This document shows positions 1 to 8,239 of a stretch of 62,585 bases of DNA, in pieces. Position numbers and translations under genes: made by a program. Source of the DNA: Selenomonadaceae bacterium UBA2897. Its GTDB lineage: Bacteria; Bacillota; Negativicutes; Selenomonadales; Selenomonadaceae. Positions within the stretch are counted from its first letter, which is position 1. Every line of letters starts with the position of its first letter. The notes below the pieces were generated by a model. The model did not search any database, had not been told where the DNA came from, and saw only the letters and a list, made by a program, of their open reading frames with translations. The stretch covers positions 5,352 through 67,936 of the forward strand of contig DEDT01000023.1 of the NCBI GenBank assembly GCA_002350105.1, read 5' to 3'.

Positions 1-1989
1 CCGCGCTTTGGCCTGCAGTTCAAGGCCACAGGCATGGTCATGGAGTCCCCGACCAATGTGGCGGGCATCGAGCGTTTTCTCGGCTCTGGCCACATCGCAG
101 GGCTCGGTCCCGTGCGCGCGCGTCGTATCGTGCAGAAGTTCGGCGAAGATACGCTGCGCATCATCGAGGAGCAGCCGCACCGCCTCACCGAGGTCGAGGG
201 CATCAGCAAGAAGACCGCGGACAAGATCGTGGCTTCCTATCATGAGCAGTCAGAGCTGCGGGAAGTGATGCTTTGGCTGGAGAGCCACGGCATCTCGGGC
301 ACGCTGGCCGGCGCCATCTACGAGCGCTACAGCTCGTTTGCGCTGGAGGTGCTGGAGCACCATCCCTACCAGCTGGCACAGGAGGTGCAGGGCATCGGCT
401 TCAATACGGCCGATACCATCGCCGCCAGTCTAGGCATCGGCAAGGAGGACGACAGCCGCATCGCGGCGGGCATCGGCTATGCACTGCAGCAGATTGCCAT
501 GGACGGCCATTGTTGCATCCTCGAGGGGCCGTTGGCCGACAAGGCCGCGAAGCTGCTCGGCGTCGCGCGTGGCGAGGTGCTGTCTGTGATGCATACGGAG
601 CTGGAGTCTGGTCGTCTGCTCGTGGAGGATGTACGCCCTGAACCGCTCATCTATCCACCCTATCTCTATCGGGCAGAAGAGCAGGTGGCGGTACGCCTGC
701 GCGAAATCCAGCAGGAGGCCGAGCCACTCCTGGTGGCCAATCCGGAGCGCAAGGTCGACCGCTGGGCGGACAAAGCGGGTATTGCGCTCTCGGCAGGGCA
801 GCGCGAGGCCCTCGTCGCCGTACTGCAAAACGGCGTCTTCGTGCTCACGGGCGGCCCCGGTACGGGCAAGACGACCGTCGTGCGCGGCATGATCGACCTC
901 TTGAAGGCACAGGGGCTCTCCATCCTGCTCGGCGCTCCCACGGGCCGTGCGGCCAAGCGCATGGCCGAGGCAACGGGCCGTAAGGCCATGACTGTGCACC
1001 GCCTGCTGGAAGCGCAGGGCGGTGCGGGTGGTAGCATGTTCGCGCGGGACGAGGACGACCCACTGGACGCCGATGTCGTCATCCTCGACGAAGTCTCGAT
1101 GATGGATATCGTGCTCATGCAGCACTTCCTCGCGGCGGTGCCGCAGGGCTGCCATATCATCCTCGTGGGCGATGTGGACCAGCTGCCGTCCGTGGGGCCC
1201 GGCTCCGTGCTGCAGGATATCCTGCGCTCGGGCGTCATTCCCAGCGTCTGCCTCACGGAGATTTTCCGCCAGGGCGAGGGCAGTGAGATCGTGCTGGCCG
1301 CGCATGCCATCAATGCGGGGCGCGCGCCGCAGTGCAGCGAGGCGGGGGACTTCCGCTTCCTCGCGCTGCCGGATGCCGAGGCCGCCGCCAAGCGTATCGT
1401 GCAGCTCTGCACGCGGGATCTGCCCGCTCAGGGCTATCATCCGCTGACGGATGTGCAGGTGCTTTCGCCGATGCACGCGCAGGTCTGCGGTGTGGACAAT
1501 TTGAATAAGCTCTTACAGGCGGCACTCAATCCACCGTCTCCGGCGAAAGCGGAGTTCAGCAACAGTAGCCGTGCCTTTCGCCTCGGCGACAAGGTGCTGC
1601 AGACGAAGAACAATTACCAGAAACAGGTCTTTAACGGCGACGTCGGCCTCATCACGGCCGTAGAGCCGGACCATATCACGGTGCAGTTCGGTGAGCTCGC
1701 TGTGGACTATGAGAAATCGGAACTTCTGGAGCTCACGCTGGCCTATGCCATGAGCGTGCATAAGAGTCAGGGCAGCGAGTACCCGGTGGTGCTGCTGCCC
1801 CTCGTGCCGGGCCACCGCATCATGCTGCAGCGCAACCTGCTCTACACGGCGGTGACGCGCGCGAAGAAGCTGGTCATCCTGCTGGGGTCTCGGCGGGCGC
1901 TCAATACGGCCGTGGATAACGACCGCACGCGTAAGCGCTACACACTGCTGGCCGAGCGCCTGCACGGCGACTTAGGGAAACACGGATGA
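1..1989 (+). CDS. recD2: RecD2-type ATP-dependent DNA helicase (5' partial)
   Basis: SF1B 5'-3' DNA helicase of the RecD2/YrrC family (RecD homologue of bacteria without RecBC). The frame is open from base 1, so the N-terminus lies outside the window. Visible in order: tandem helix-hairpin-helix region (GLGPVRARRI, EGISKKTADKI, GIGFNTADTIA), Walker A GGPGTGKTT near base 850, Walker B VVILDEVSM, a motif with GDVDQLPSVGPG, and C-terminal motif AMSVHKSQGSEYP followed by YTAVTRAK. The methionine at base 34 is internal, because homologues continue upstream. The last codons (LGKHG-stop) lie inside a long hairpin repeat, so the native C-terminus may have been altered. Confidence 0.95.
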   Translation, partial: PRFGLQFKATGMVMESPTNVAGIERFLGSGHIAGLGPVRARRIVQKFGEDTLRIIEEQPHRLTEVEGISKKTADKIVASYHEQSELREVMLWLESHGISGTLAGAIYERYSSFALEVLEHHPYQLAQEVQGIGFNTADTIAASLGIGKEDDSRIAAGIGYALQQIAMDGHCCILEGPLADKAAKLLGVARGEVLSVMHTELESGRLLVEDVRPEPLIYPPYLYRAEEQVAVRLREIQQEAEPLLVANPERKVDRWADKAGIALSAGQREALVAVLQNGVFVLTGGPGTGKTTVVRGMIDLLKAQGLSILLGAPTGRAAKRMAEATGRKAMTVHRLLEAQGGAGGSMFARDEDDPLDADVVILDEVSMMDIVLMQHFLAAVPQGCHIILVGDVDQLPSVGPGSVLQDILRSGVIPSVCLTEIFRQGEGSEIVLAAHAINAGRAPQCSEAGDFRFLALPDAEAAAKRIVQLCTRDLPAQGYHPLTDVQVLSPMHAQVCGVDNLNKLLQAALNPPSPAKAEFSNSSRAFRLGDKVLQTKNNYQKQVFNGDVGLITAVEPDHITVQFGELAVDYEKSELLELTLAYAMSVHKSQGSEYPVVLLPLVPGHRIMLQRNLLYTAVTRAKKLVILLGSRRALNTAVDNDRTRKRYTLLAERLHGDLGKHG

Positions 1990-2138
1990 AATCGCTAGCC
2001 CATCTTGCCGCATCTTTTTCGTCTGGTCGTCGTCAGTGGCTCTCGACATAGCAGCGCTATGCCTTCGAGCTACTTCCTAGTCCAGACAAAAAATCTACGA
2101 CAATCTGAACCAGCTCAATTCATCAGCGTTTCCTTAGG
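1974..2138. repeat. Long imperfect hairpin element (MITE-like) at the recD2 3' end
   Basis: About 165 bases that fold back on themselves. The left arm starts TTAGGGAAACACGGATGAAA and the reverse complement of the right arm starts CTAAGGAAACGCTGATGAAT. The two arms align end to end over about 80 bases at roughly two-thirds identity around an AGC loop near 2055, with CATAGC/GCTATG at the tip and GTCTGG/CCAGAC further out. It supplies the recD2 stop codon. The outer end recurs at about 51610 after yacL. No transposase is present. Its mobility is an inference. Confidence 0.6.
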
Positions 2139-2164
2139 TGAAGGCTGAGCAAAGGAGGCAGACG

Positions 2165-2995
2165 ATGGCGGAAAAGGTATGGACGGATGTGCCGAAAGTG
2201 CTCACGGTCGCGGGCAGCGACAGCAGCGGCGGCGCGGGCGTGCAGGCGGATCTCAAGACGCTGCTGGCTCACGGCGCCTACGGCATGAGCGTCATCACGG
2301 CGCTCACGGCGCAGAATACGACGGGCGTGCTGGCCGTGCAAGAGGTGACGCCGGACTTTCTCGCGGCGCAGTTTCGCGCGGTCTTCGAGGATATCCGCCC
2401 CGATGCGGTCAAGGTCGGCATGGTGAGCTCGCCAGCGCTCATCGAGGTCATCGCGGACTCGCTGCAGCATGATGAAGCGCAGCATATCGTGGTCGATCCC
2501 GTCATGGTGGCGACCTCAGGCGCTTCACTGCTGGCGCCCGAGGCGGTGCAGGTACTCACACAGCGCTTGCTGCCGCTGGCGGAGGTCATCACGCCGAACC
2601 TGCCGGAGCTCGCGGCGTTGACGGGCCTCACCGTCGACGGCCGTGAGGCCATGGTTGAGGCAGCGCGCCAGCTGCAGGCAAGGCTGGGCGTGAGCGTGCT
2701 GGCCAAGGGGGGGCATTTGGCAGAGACGGCCGATGACCTTTTGCTGACGGCGGACGGTCCGTATTGGCTGCCTGCGGAGCGCGTGGACAATCCCGATACG
2801 CATGGCACGGGATGCACGCTCTCCAGTGCCATTGCCGCGAACCTGGCCAAAGGGCTTTCGCTTTACGAGGCCGTGCGGCAGGCCAAGGCGTACCTTACGG
2901 GGGCGTTGCGGGCGGGCCTGCATCTCGGCCATGGCTCGGGCCCGCTCAATCATGCTTTTGCCATATCGAAATTCCACGATGAAGATAGGAGATAA
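2165..2995 (+). CDS. thiD: Hydroxymethylpyrimidine/phosphomethylpyrimidine kinase ThiD
   Basis: Ribokinase-fold kinase that phosphorylates HMP and HMP-P in thiamine biosynthesis and salvage, in the cytoplasm; 276 residues, normal for the family. The N-terminal GSDSSGGAGVQADLKT (about residues 17-32) is the family signature, and NPDTHGTGCTLSSAIA (about 208-223) carries the anion hole and catalytic Asp. ATG 2165 is chosen over an upstream in-frame GTG (2138) because an AAGGAGG Shine-Dalgarno lies at 2153-2159. No other thiamine gene and no TPP riboswitch is visible nearby. A PdxK-like pyridoxine kinase activity, known for some ThiD proteins, cannot be excluded. Confidence 0.93.
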   Translation: MAEKVWTDVPKVLTVAGSDSSGGAGVQADLKTLLAHGAYGMSVITALTAQNTTGVLAVQEVTPDFLAAQFRAVFEDIRPDAVKVGMVSSPALIEVIADSLQHDEAQHIVVDPVMVATSGASLLAPEAVQVLTQRLLPLAEVITPNLPELAALTGLTVDGREAMVEAARQLQARLGVSVLAKGGHLAETADDLLLTADGPYWLPAERVDNPDTHGTGCTLSSAIAANLAKGLSLYEAVRQAKAYLTGALRAGLHLGHGSGPLNHAFAISKFHDEDRR

Positions 2996-3001
2996 CAATA
3001 G

Positions 3002-4333
3002 ATGTTTTGGCGTCATCAAGGCGGATTAATCAAGGGGCTTTGCCTGACGGGCAGCCTGCTATGGGGGCTGACGGGCTGGGCGGCCGCAACGGCGGGATCG
3101 CAGCTGAAGAGTCGGCCGGTGCCGACGGTTTCGGCGGCACCCGCGAAGGAGAAAGCGCCGCAACCGCTGCTGAAGTCCGTGCGCCTGACCTGGCCTGTCG
3201 TGCCGGGAGCCGTGCAGTATCAGGTGGTATTGCTGAAATCTGCAGCGGATACGTCGGCGAATATCGTGCTGACGCGGGATCAGGTCTTCACGAATGGTGT
3301 AGACCTCGACCTGTCCGCGTACGGCAGCGCGGCCTCGGAATTCTATTGGAAGGTCTGCCCGCTGGACTATCAGGGCAAGGCTATCGGCAGTTTCACGGAG
3401 CCGCAGCCCATGTCTGGTGCCTCTGTGACGATCAATCCGACATCACCGTTGCCCACGACGCAGTTCGATCAGATGGATTATACGCCGCTCTACCCCGTGT
3501 ACTCCTGGGTGCCGATGGCTGGCGCGAAGCAGCACGAGGTGCAGGTCTGGCGCGAGAAGAACTTCGGCGATGACCTGATCCGCACGCTGCAGGCGGGCGA
3601 GTACGACTACTATGAGGATGGCGGCTATACGGTGCCGGGGCAATATTACTGGCGCGTGCGCTCACTGGATGCTTCGGGCAATCCCGCCTCAGAATGGTCG
3701 ACCAAAATGCATTTCCGGGTGAAGCCGGATGCACCGATTGCGGCGCTCGGCGACAGCATCACCCATGGCGGCGGCGTGATGAGCGTGCCGCCCGGCTATA
3801 CGCTGTATGACTGGGAGACCTACTCGCAGGTGCCCGTGAAGAATCTGGGCTACAGTGGCAATACGACGGCGGACATGATCGAGCGTTTCGATCGGGACGT
3901 TTTGCCATTCCACCCCAAGGTTCTCGTAATCATGGGCGGTGTCAACGATTATCGTGCGGGTACGCTGGGCTGGACGACGGTGCAGAATCTGGCCACGCTG
4001 CGCAATAAGTGCAATGCCTACGGCATCATTCCGGTATTCATGACCGTGACGCCGATCAATCCGTCCCTGTTCTCCCGGGCAGGCATCGAGCAGCCGCCCT
4101 TTGACTGGCAGGTGCATCAGCAATACATCAACGCCTGGATCATGGGGCAGAAATACGCCGTCGATGTCTCGACCATGCTCACGGATGGCGCGGGCAACCT
4201 GCGCCGCGACTATACGACCGATGGTCTGCATCCCGACTATTTCGGCAAGAAATACATTGGCGAGACCATCGGCCACTATCTGGCCCGGCATTTTCCCTGG
4301 GTGACAAGCAAGCTGACGAAAAAACAGCCGTAA
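3002..4333 (+). CDS. Secreted SGNH/GDSL hydrolase with N-terminal Fn3-like domains
   Basis: 443 residues. A hydrophobic signal-like segment lies at about 10-32, followed by two beta-sandwich repeats with Fn3 character (VRLTWPVVPGAVQYQVV and YPVYSWVPMAGAKQHEVQV, then YYWRVRSLDASGNPASEWS). The C-terminal SGNH hydrolase has block I ALGDSITHGGG (about 248-258), block III MGGVNDYR (about 309-316) and block V DGLHPDYF (about 406-413), giving the Ser-Asn-Asp-His set. It is probably an exported esterase, perhaps acting on acylated cell-wall or plant polysaccharide; the substrate is unknown. It lies 6 bases after thiD with an AGGAGA site at 2987, so it may be co-transcribed although no functional link is evident. 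Confidence 0.82.
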   Translation: MFWRHQGGLIKGLCLTGSLLWGLTGWAAATAGSQLKSRPVPTVSAAPAKEKAPQPLLKSVRLTWPVVPGAVQYQVVLLKSAADTSANIVLTRDQVFTNGVDLDLSAYGSAASEFYWKVCPLDYQGKAIGSFTEPQPMSGASVTINPTSPLPTTQFDQMDYTPLYPVYSWVPMAGAKQHEVQVWREKNFGDDLIRTLQAGEYDYYEDGGYTVPGQYYWRVRSLDASGNPASEWSTKMHFRVKPDAPIAALGDSITHGGGVMSVPPGYTLYDWETYSQVPVKNLGYSGNTTADMIERFDRDVLPFHPKVLVIMGGVNDYRAGTLGWTTVQNLATLRNKCNAYGIIPVFMTVTPINPSLFSRAGIEQPPFDWQVHQQYINAWIMGQKYAVDVSTMLTDGAGNLRRDYTTDGLHPDYFGKKYIGETIGHYLARHFPWVTSKLTKKQP

Positions 4334-4457
4334 GAGGCCTTGTTGACGGACTTTTCAGATAACAATCAGGTGCAGGCGTTATCCTGTAGCAAAGAGGAAT
4401 CACCAAACAGGCTGGAGCTTTTGGCAACCGTTTAGCGAAATCTTGGGAGGTAATCTC

Positions 4458-5132
4458 ATGTCGAAGAAAATCAAGGCACTGCTCGTGCTGCTGGTGCTCG
4501 TGCTGGCGGCAGCCGGGGCCAGTGCCTATGCCTATCAGGCGGAGCGCACGCCGGAGTATGCGCTGGAGCAGCTGGGCATGGCGGTGACGAAGCGTGATGG
4601 CGATGCTGTGGCCCGCTACGTGAATATCGATAGCGTCGTCACGCAGGCCTACGATGAGAGCACGCAGCTCCTGGCGCAGGATATCGTGCATCTGCACCAG
4701 CTGTATCCCAAGGACTGGTTCTTTCGCCACGATACGGCCTTCATGAAGGACTATATCGCGGGGCGGCGCGACGACGACCTCGTGTTCATCCATCGCTGCC
4801 TGGAATTCTGCGGCGACGAGAACCTCACCCCCATCGGCCTGCGCGATGGCCAGGCGAAATGGCTCTCCGATGAAGCCGTGAAATTCCGCGATAACTACAC
4901 GGTGCGCATCGATGACATCCGCACGCAGGGCAAGACCGCAGAGGCCGTGCTCGTCTTCACGGGCAAGGACACGGACTACGGCCGCCTCGTGCCGGAGCTC
5001 ACAGCGAAGGTCGAGCTCACGCAGCAAAATGATGGCCACTGGCAGATCCAGCGCTTCACGAACGTAAGCGACATGTTCTACCCGTTCGTCAAGGGCATCG
5101 AAGACTACTGGACGCTGCAGGGCTGGCAGTAA
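4458..5132 (+). CDS. DUF2939-family membrane-anchored protein
   Basis: 224 residues. An N-terminal hydrophobic segment (KALLVLLVLVLAAAGASAYA) acts as signal or anchor, followed by RTPEYALEQLGMAVTKRDGDAVARYVNIDSV (in pieces: TPEYALEQLGMAV, DGDAVARYVNIDSV), the typical opening of DUF2939 proteins. The family has no assigned biochemical function; a fold related to NTF2-like/DUF4878 domains is commonly assumed. ATG 4458 is chosen over a TTG at 4443 because GGGAGG (4445-4450) sits just upstream. It has its own 124-base leader and is followed by a terminator, so it may be monocistronic. Confidence 0.72.
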   Translation: MSKKIKALLVLLVLVLAAAGASAYAYQAERTPEYALEQLGMAVTKRDGDAVARYVNIDSVVTQAYDESTQLLAQDIVHLHQLYPKDWFFRHDTAFMKDYIAGRRDDDLVFIHRCLEFCGDENLTPIGLRDGQAKWLSDEAVKFRDNYTVRIDDIRTQGKTAEAVLVFTGKDTDYGRLVPELTAKVELTQQNDGHWQIQRFTNVSDMFYPFVKGIEDYWTLQGWQ

Positions 5133-5148
5133 AATCCTATCATAGAGC

Positions 5149-5188
5149 AAAGGGGTATGTCAGGAAAGTGGCATACCCTTTTTTTTAT
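5149..5188 (+). terminator. Rho-independent terminator after the DUF2939 gene
   Basis: Stem GGGTATG/CATACCC followed by a run of eight T residues, 16 bases downstream of the DUF2939 stop codon. Confidence 0.85.
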
Positions 5189-5284
5189 GCCTGACCGTAG
5201 GTAGCGAGGGGAGAAAGATTTTTCTTTGGCGGCAGGATTTTCCTTCCTTGTGGTGTAATTATACACTATGAAAGCATAACGAAT

Positions 5285-5337
5285 AATTGACATAAAATTT
5301 AAATAGCTCACCACACTGCGAATAAATTATGTCAATT
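5285..5337. promoter_or_regulatory. Inverted repeat upstream of the fumarate reductase operon
   Basis: AATTGACATAA (5285-5295) and its exact reverse complement TTATGTCAATT (5327-5337) flank 31 bases, about 60-110 bases upstream of the flavoprotein start. Each arm contains TTGACA. It could be a paired regulator site or a DNA loop. No matching regulator gene is adjacent. Confidence 0.45.
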
Positions 5338-5395
5338 TGGAAATTGTGCGCTTCATGGGATGATGAAAATGGATGCGAATTAGGAGGGTTTGGCT

Positions 5396-7264
5396 ATGTC
5401 CAAAGAGATTACACGCCGCCAGTTTATCATCGGCGCGGCGGCCGCCGGCGTCGTGCTGGGCACGGGCGGGATGTTTGTCTGGAAGGGACACAATATCCCG
5501 GCACCGGTACGGCGCGGCGACGTGACCTACGATGTGCTGATCATCGGCAGCGGCGGCGCAGGGATGCGCGCGGCCCTGGCTGCCATGGCGAAGGATAAGA
5601 ACCTGAAGGTGGGTGTCATGACGAAGCTTCCGCCGACGCGCTCGGCCTCGACGATGGCGCAGGGCGGCATGAACGGCGTCACGGGTGTCGGCACGAATGT
5701 CAAGGATACGCCGGATCTGCATGCCTACGATACCATCAAGGGCGGCGCATGGCTGAACGATCAGGATGCTGTGGAGTTCTTCGCTGAGCAGGCGGGCAAG
5801 ACGATCTGTGAGATGGACTACATGGGCTATCCGTACAACCGCGACAAGGAAGGCTACTTCCATCAGCGCAAGATGGGCGGTTCCTCGCAGCCGCGCGCGG
5901 CCTACTACATGGACCGCGCGGGGCACGCGATGGTGCATACGCTGTTTGAGCAGTGCCTCAAGCAGAACGTCGATTTCATCTCCGAGTGCCAGATGCTCGA
6001 AATCTGCATGGGCGGTGAGGATAAAAAGCAGCTCAATGGCGTCATCGCGCTCGATATGCGCACGGGCAACATCCTCGGCATTCCGGCCAAGAGCGTGCTC
6101 ATCGCGACGGGCGGCTATGGCCGTGCCTATTGGATCCGCACTTCGAATCCTTACAGTTCCACGGGCGACGGCATCGTGGCCGGCATGAACATCGGCATCC
6201 CGTTCAAGGATCCGGAGATGGTGCAGTTCCATCCGACGGGCCTTGCGGTCAACGGCGTGCTGCTCTCCGAGTCCAGCCGCTCCGAGGGCGCGCAGCTCAA
6301 GAACAAAGACGGCGAGCGCTTCATGGAGAAATACGATCCGCAGCGCATGGAGCTCTCTACGCGCGATATCGTCGCGCAGTCCATCGCGAAGGAGATGGAG
6401 GAAGGCCGCGGCGTCGGCGAAGGTATCAGCGCCGGTGTCTACCTCGATTTCACCGTGATCAAGCCGGAGCGCGTCCACGCGGTGCTGCAGCAGGTCTTTG
6501 ATCTGTCATTGCATTTCGCCGGTGTCGATATCACGAAGGAGCCCGTGCTCATCGCGCCGACCTGCCATTACTCCATGGGCGGACTGGAGATGGCGGACTT
6601 CCATACGGGCGAGACGCGCGTGCCGGGCGTCTATACGGCGGGCGAGTGCAGCTGCGTCTCCGTACACGGCGCGAACCGCCTAGGTGCCAACTCCCTCTCC
6701 GAAGTGCTGGTCTTCGGCAAGGTCGCTGGTGAGGGTGCGGCCGACTATGCGAAAGGCCATGACTACAAGGGCTCACAGGAAGACCTCAAGGCGGCCTGCA
6801 AGAAGTGGTCGGATACCTTCGAGGAAGTGACGCATCGCGAGCATGTCGGCAACCGCACGGTGCCGGAGATCCGCAACGACATGGTTAACACCATGTGGTA
6901 TAAATGCGGCGTCTTCCGCACGGAATCCCAGCTGCAGGAGGCCGCGCAGGAGCTCGCGAAGCTCACGGAGGAGTACAAGCACGTCTACGTCGGCGACTCC
7001 TCGCACGTCTACAATACGGCCTTCGAGCAGTATTTCGAGCTCGGCAACCTGCTGCAGGTCTCGCACGCCATCGTACAGGGCGCCATCGCCCGTAAGGAGA
7101 GCCGCGGCGGCCATTTCCGCCGTGATTTCCCGAAACGCGACGACCAGAACTTCCTCAAGCATACGTTGATCTTCAAGCAGCCGGACGGCCAGTACAAAGC
7201 TGAGTACAAGGATGTCGTCATCACGAAGTTCCCGCCCAACGCACCGAAGCCGCAGGCGAAGTAA
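5396..7264 (+). CDS. frdA: Fumarate reductase flavoprotein subunit with Tat signal (MfrA/SdhA type)
   Basis: FAD-dependent fumarate reductase/succinate dehydrogenase subunit A, 622 residues. The N-terminus carries a twin-arginine motif (TRRQFIIGAAAAG, residues 6-18), so export by Tat is likely. FAD-binding Rossmann motif IIGSGGAGMRAAL is at about 49-61, substrate region HPTGLAV near 278, HYSMGGLE near 395 and HGANRLGANSLSE near 423. The position of the covalent-FAD histidine (RSH in classical enzymes) is Ala84 in RSASTMAQGG. ATG 5396 follows TAGGAGGG (5381-5388); a TTG at 5390 is less likely. It heads an operon with the Fe-S and HdrB-like subunits. The layout matches Wolinella methylmenaquinol:fumarate reductase (MfrABE); direction of catalysis and quinone are inferred. 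Confidence 0.9.
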   Translation: MSKEITRRQFIIGAAAAGVVLGTGGMFVWKGHNIPAPVRRGDVTYDVLIIGSGGAGMRAALAAMAKDKNLKVGVMTKLPPTRSASTMAQGGMNGVTGVGTNVKDTPDLHAYDTIKGGAWLNDQDAVEFFAEQAGKTICEMDYMGYPYNRDKEGYFHQRKMGGSSQPRAAYYMDRAGHAMVHTLFEQCLKQNVDFISECQMLEICMGGEDKKQLNGVIALDMRTGNILGIPAKSVLIATGGYGRAYWIRTSNPYSSTGDGIVAGMNIGIPFKDPEMVQFHPTGLAVNGVLLSESSRSEGAQLKNKDGERFMEKYDPQRMELSTRDIVAQSIAKEMEEGRGVGEGISAGVYLDFTVIKPERVHAVLQQVFDLSLHFAGVDITKEPVLIAPTCHYSMGGLEMADFHTGETRVPGVYTAGECSCVSVHGANRLGANSLSEVLVFGKVAGEGAADYAKGHDYKGSQEDLKAACKKWSDTFEEVTHREHVGNRTVPEIRNDMVNTMWYKCGVFRTESQLQEAAQELAKLTEEYKHVYVGDSSHVYNTAFEQYFELGNLLQVSHAIVQGAIARKESRGGHFRRDFPKRDDQNFLKHTLIFKQPDGQYKAEYKDVVITKFPPNAPKPQAK

Positions 7265-7282
7265 GAGAAGGGAAGTAAGGAT

Positions 7283-8236
7283 ATGTACGCAAAACTGAGG
7301 ATTCACCGTTTTGTCGAGGGCAGGAAATGGAAGCAGGACTACACGGTCGAAGTCAAGACCGGCATGACCATCCTGGAAGCCCTCATCGCCATCAAGGAGC
7401 AGCAGGATCCGACCCTTTCCTTCACGAGTTCCTGCCGTTCCAGCATCTGCGGTGCCTGCGCCGTGCGCGTCAATGGCAATGCCGTGCTGGCCTGCGAGAC
7501 GCTGGTGTCTGACCAGCTCGCGACCTATGACACGAACGTGCTGACCATCGAGCCGCTGGGGAACTTCGAGGTCATCCGCGACCTCGTCGTGAACTGGGAT
7601 CCGAAATTCGACCGCATGAAGAAAATCGACCCGGCCGTGGAGCCGAAGGACGAGTTCAGCCCGGAAGAGGGTTGCCGTCAGTCGCCGGAGGATTTCGAGA
7701 AATACAAGAAATATGCGCTATGCATCCTATGTGGTTCCTGTGTCTCTGAGTGCAACAAGAACAGCCTGAACCAGAAGGACTTCCTCGATCCCTTCGCTTT
7801 CGTCAAAGGCGAGAAAATTGTCTCCGATTCGCGCGACAAGAGCCCGAAAGAACACCTCAGGCGCATCGTCGATGCCGGTCTCTGGGCCTGCTTCAACTGT
7901 GAGGAATGCACGGCGAAATGCCCGAAGGGCCTCGACCCGGCCGGTGCCATTGAGAAGCTGAAAGCCGAGACCTTCAAGTACGGTCTCGCGGACAACGTCG
8001 GCGCGAAGCATGCCAAGGCCATTTACGACGATATCCAGGAGTCCGGCACGCTGGATGAGAGCAAGCTGAACATCAAGTCGGAGGGCTTCCTCAAGGCGGG
8101 CACACGCGCGCCGATGGGTATCCGCCTCATGGCGACGGGCAAGCTGGACCCCATGGCCTCGCATCCGGTCAATCCGGAAATCGCCACCATCAAGAAGATT
8201 GTACAGATTGCCGAGCAGGCATCGAAGGAGGGCTAA
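7283..8236 (+). CDS. frdB: Fumarate reductase iron-sulfur subunit (MfrB/SdhB type)
   Basis: 317 residues. The N-terminal plant-type ferredoxin domain has Cys51, Cys56, Cys59 and Cys71 (CRSSICGACAV...LAC) for [2Fe-2S]. The C-terminal part has two cluster motifs, CILCGSCVSEC and CFNCEECTAKCPKG. The third motif has four cysteines (CX2CX2CX3CP) instead of the three usual for the [3Fe-4S] centre, so it could hold [4Fe-4S]. It lies 18 bases after the flavoprotein with AAGTAAGGAT before the ATG. It has no signal peptide of its own and would have to be carried across the membrane with the Tat-targeted A subunit, as proposed for MfrAB; that is inference. Confidence 0.92.
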   Translation: MYAKLRIHRFVEGRKWKQDYTVEVKTGMTILEALIAIKEQQDPTLSFTSSCRSSICGACAVRVNGNAVLACETLVSDQLATYDTNVLTIEPLGNFEVIRDLVVNWDPKFDRMKKIDPAVEPKDEFSPEEGCRQSPEDFEKYKKYALCILCGSCVSECNKNSLNQKDFLDPFAFVKGEKIVSDSRDKSPKEHLRRIVDAGLWACFNCEECTAKCPKGLDPAGAIEKLKAETFKYGLADNVGAKHAKAIYDDIQESGTLDESKLNIKSEGFLKAGTRAPMGIRLMATGKLDPMASHPVNPEIATIKKIVQIAEQASKEG

Positions 8237-8239
8237 CTG

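Noticed and set aside
430..1476. Long minus-strand open frame within recD2
   Set aside because: A shadow of the GC-rich helicase gene: no recognisable domain, His/Arg-rich composition typical of antisense frames. The many similar antisense frames over other genes were rejected for the same reason.
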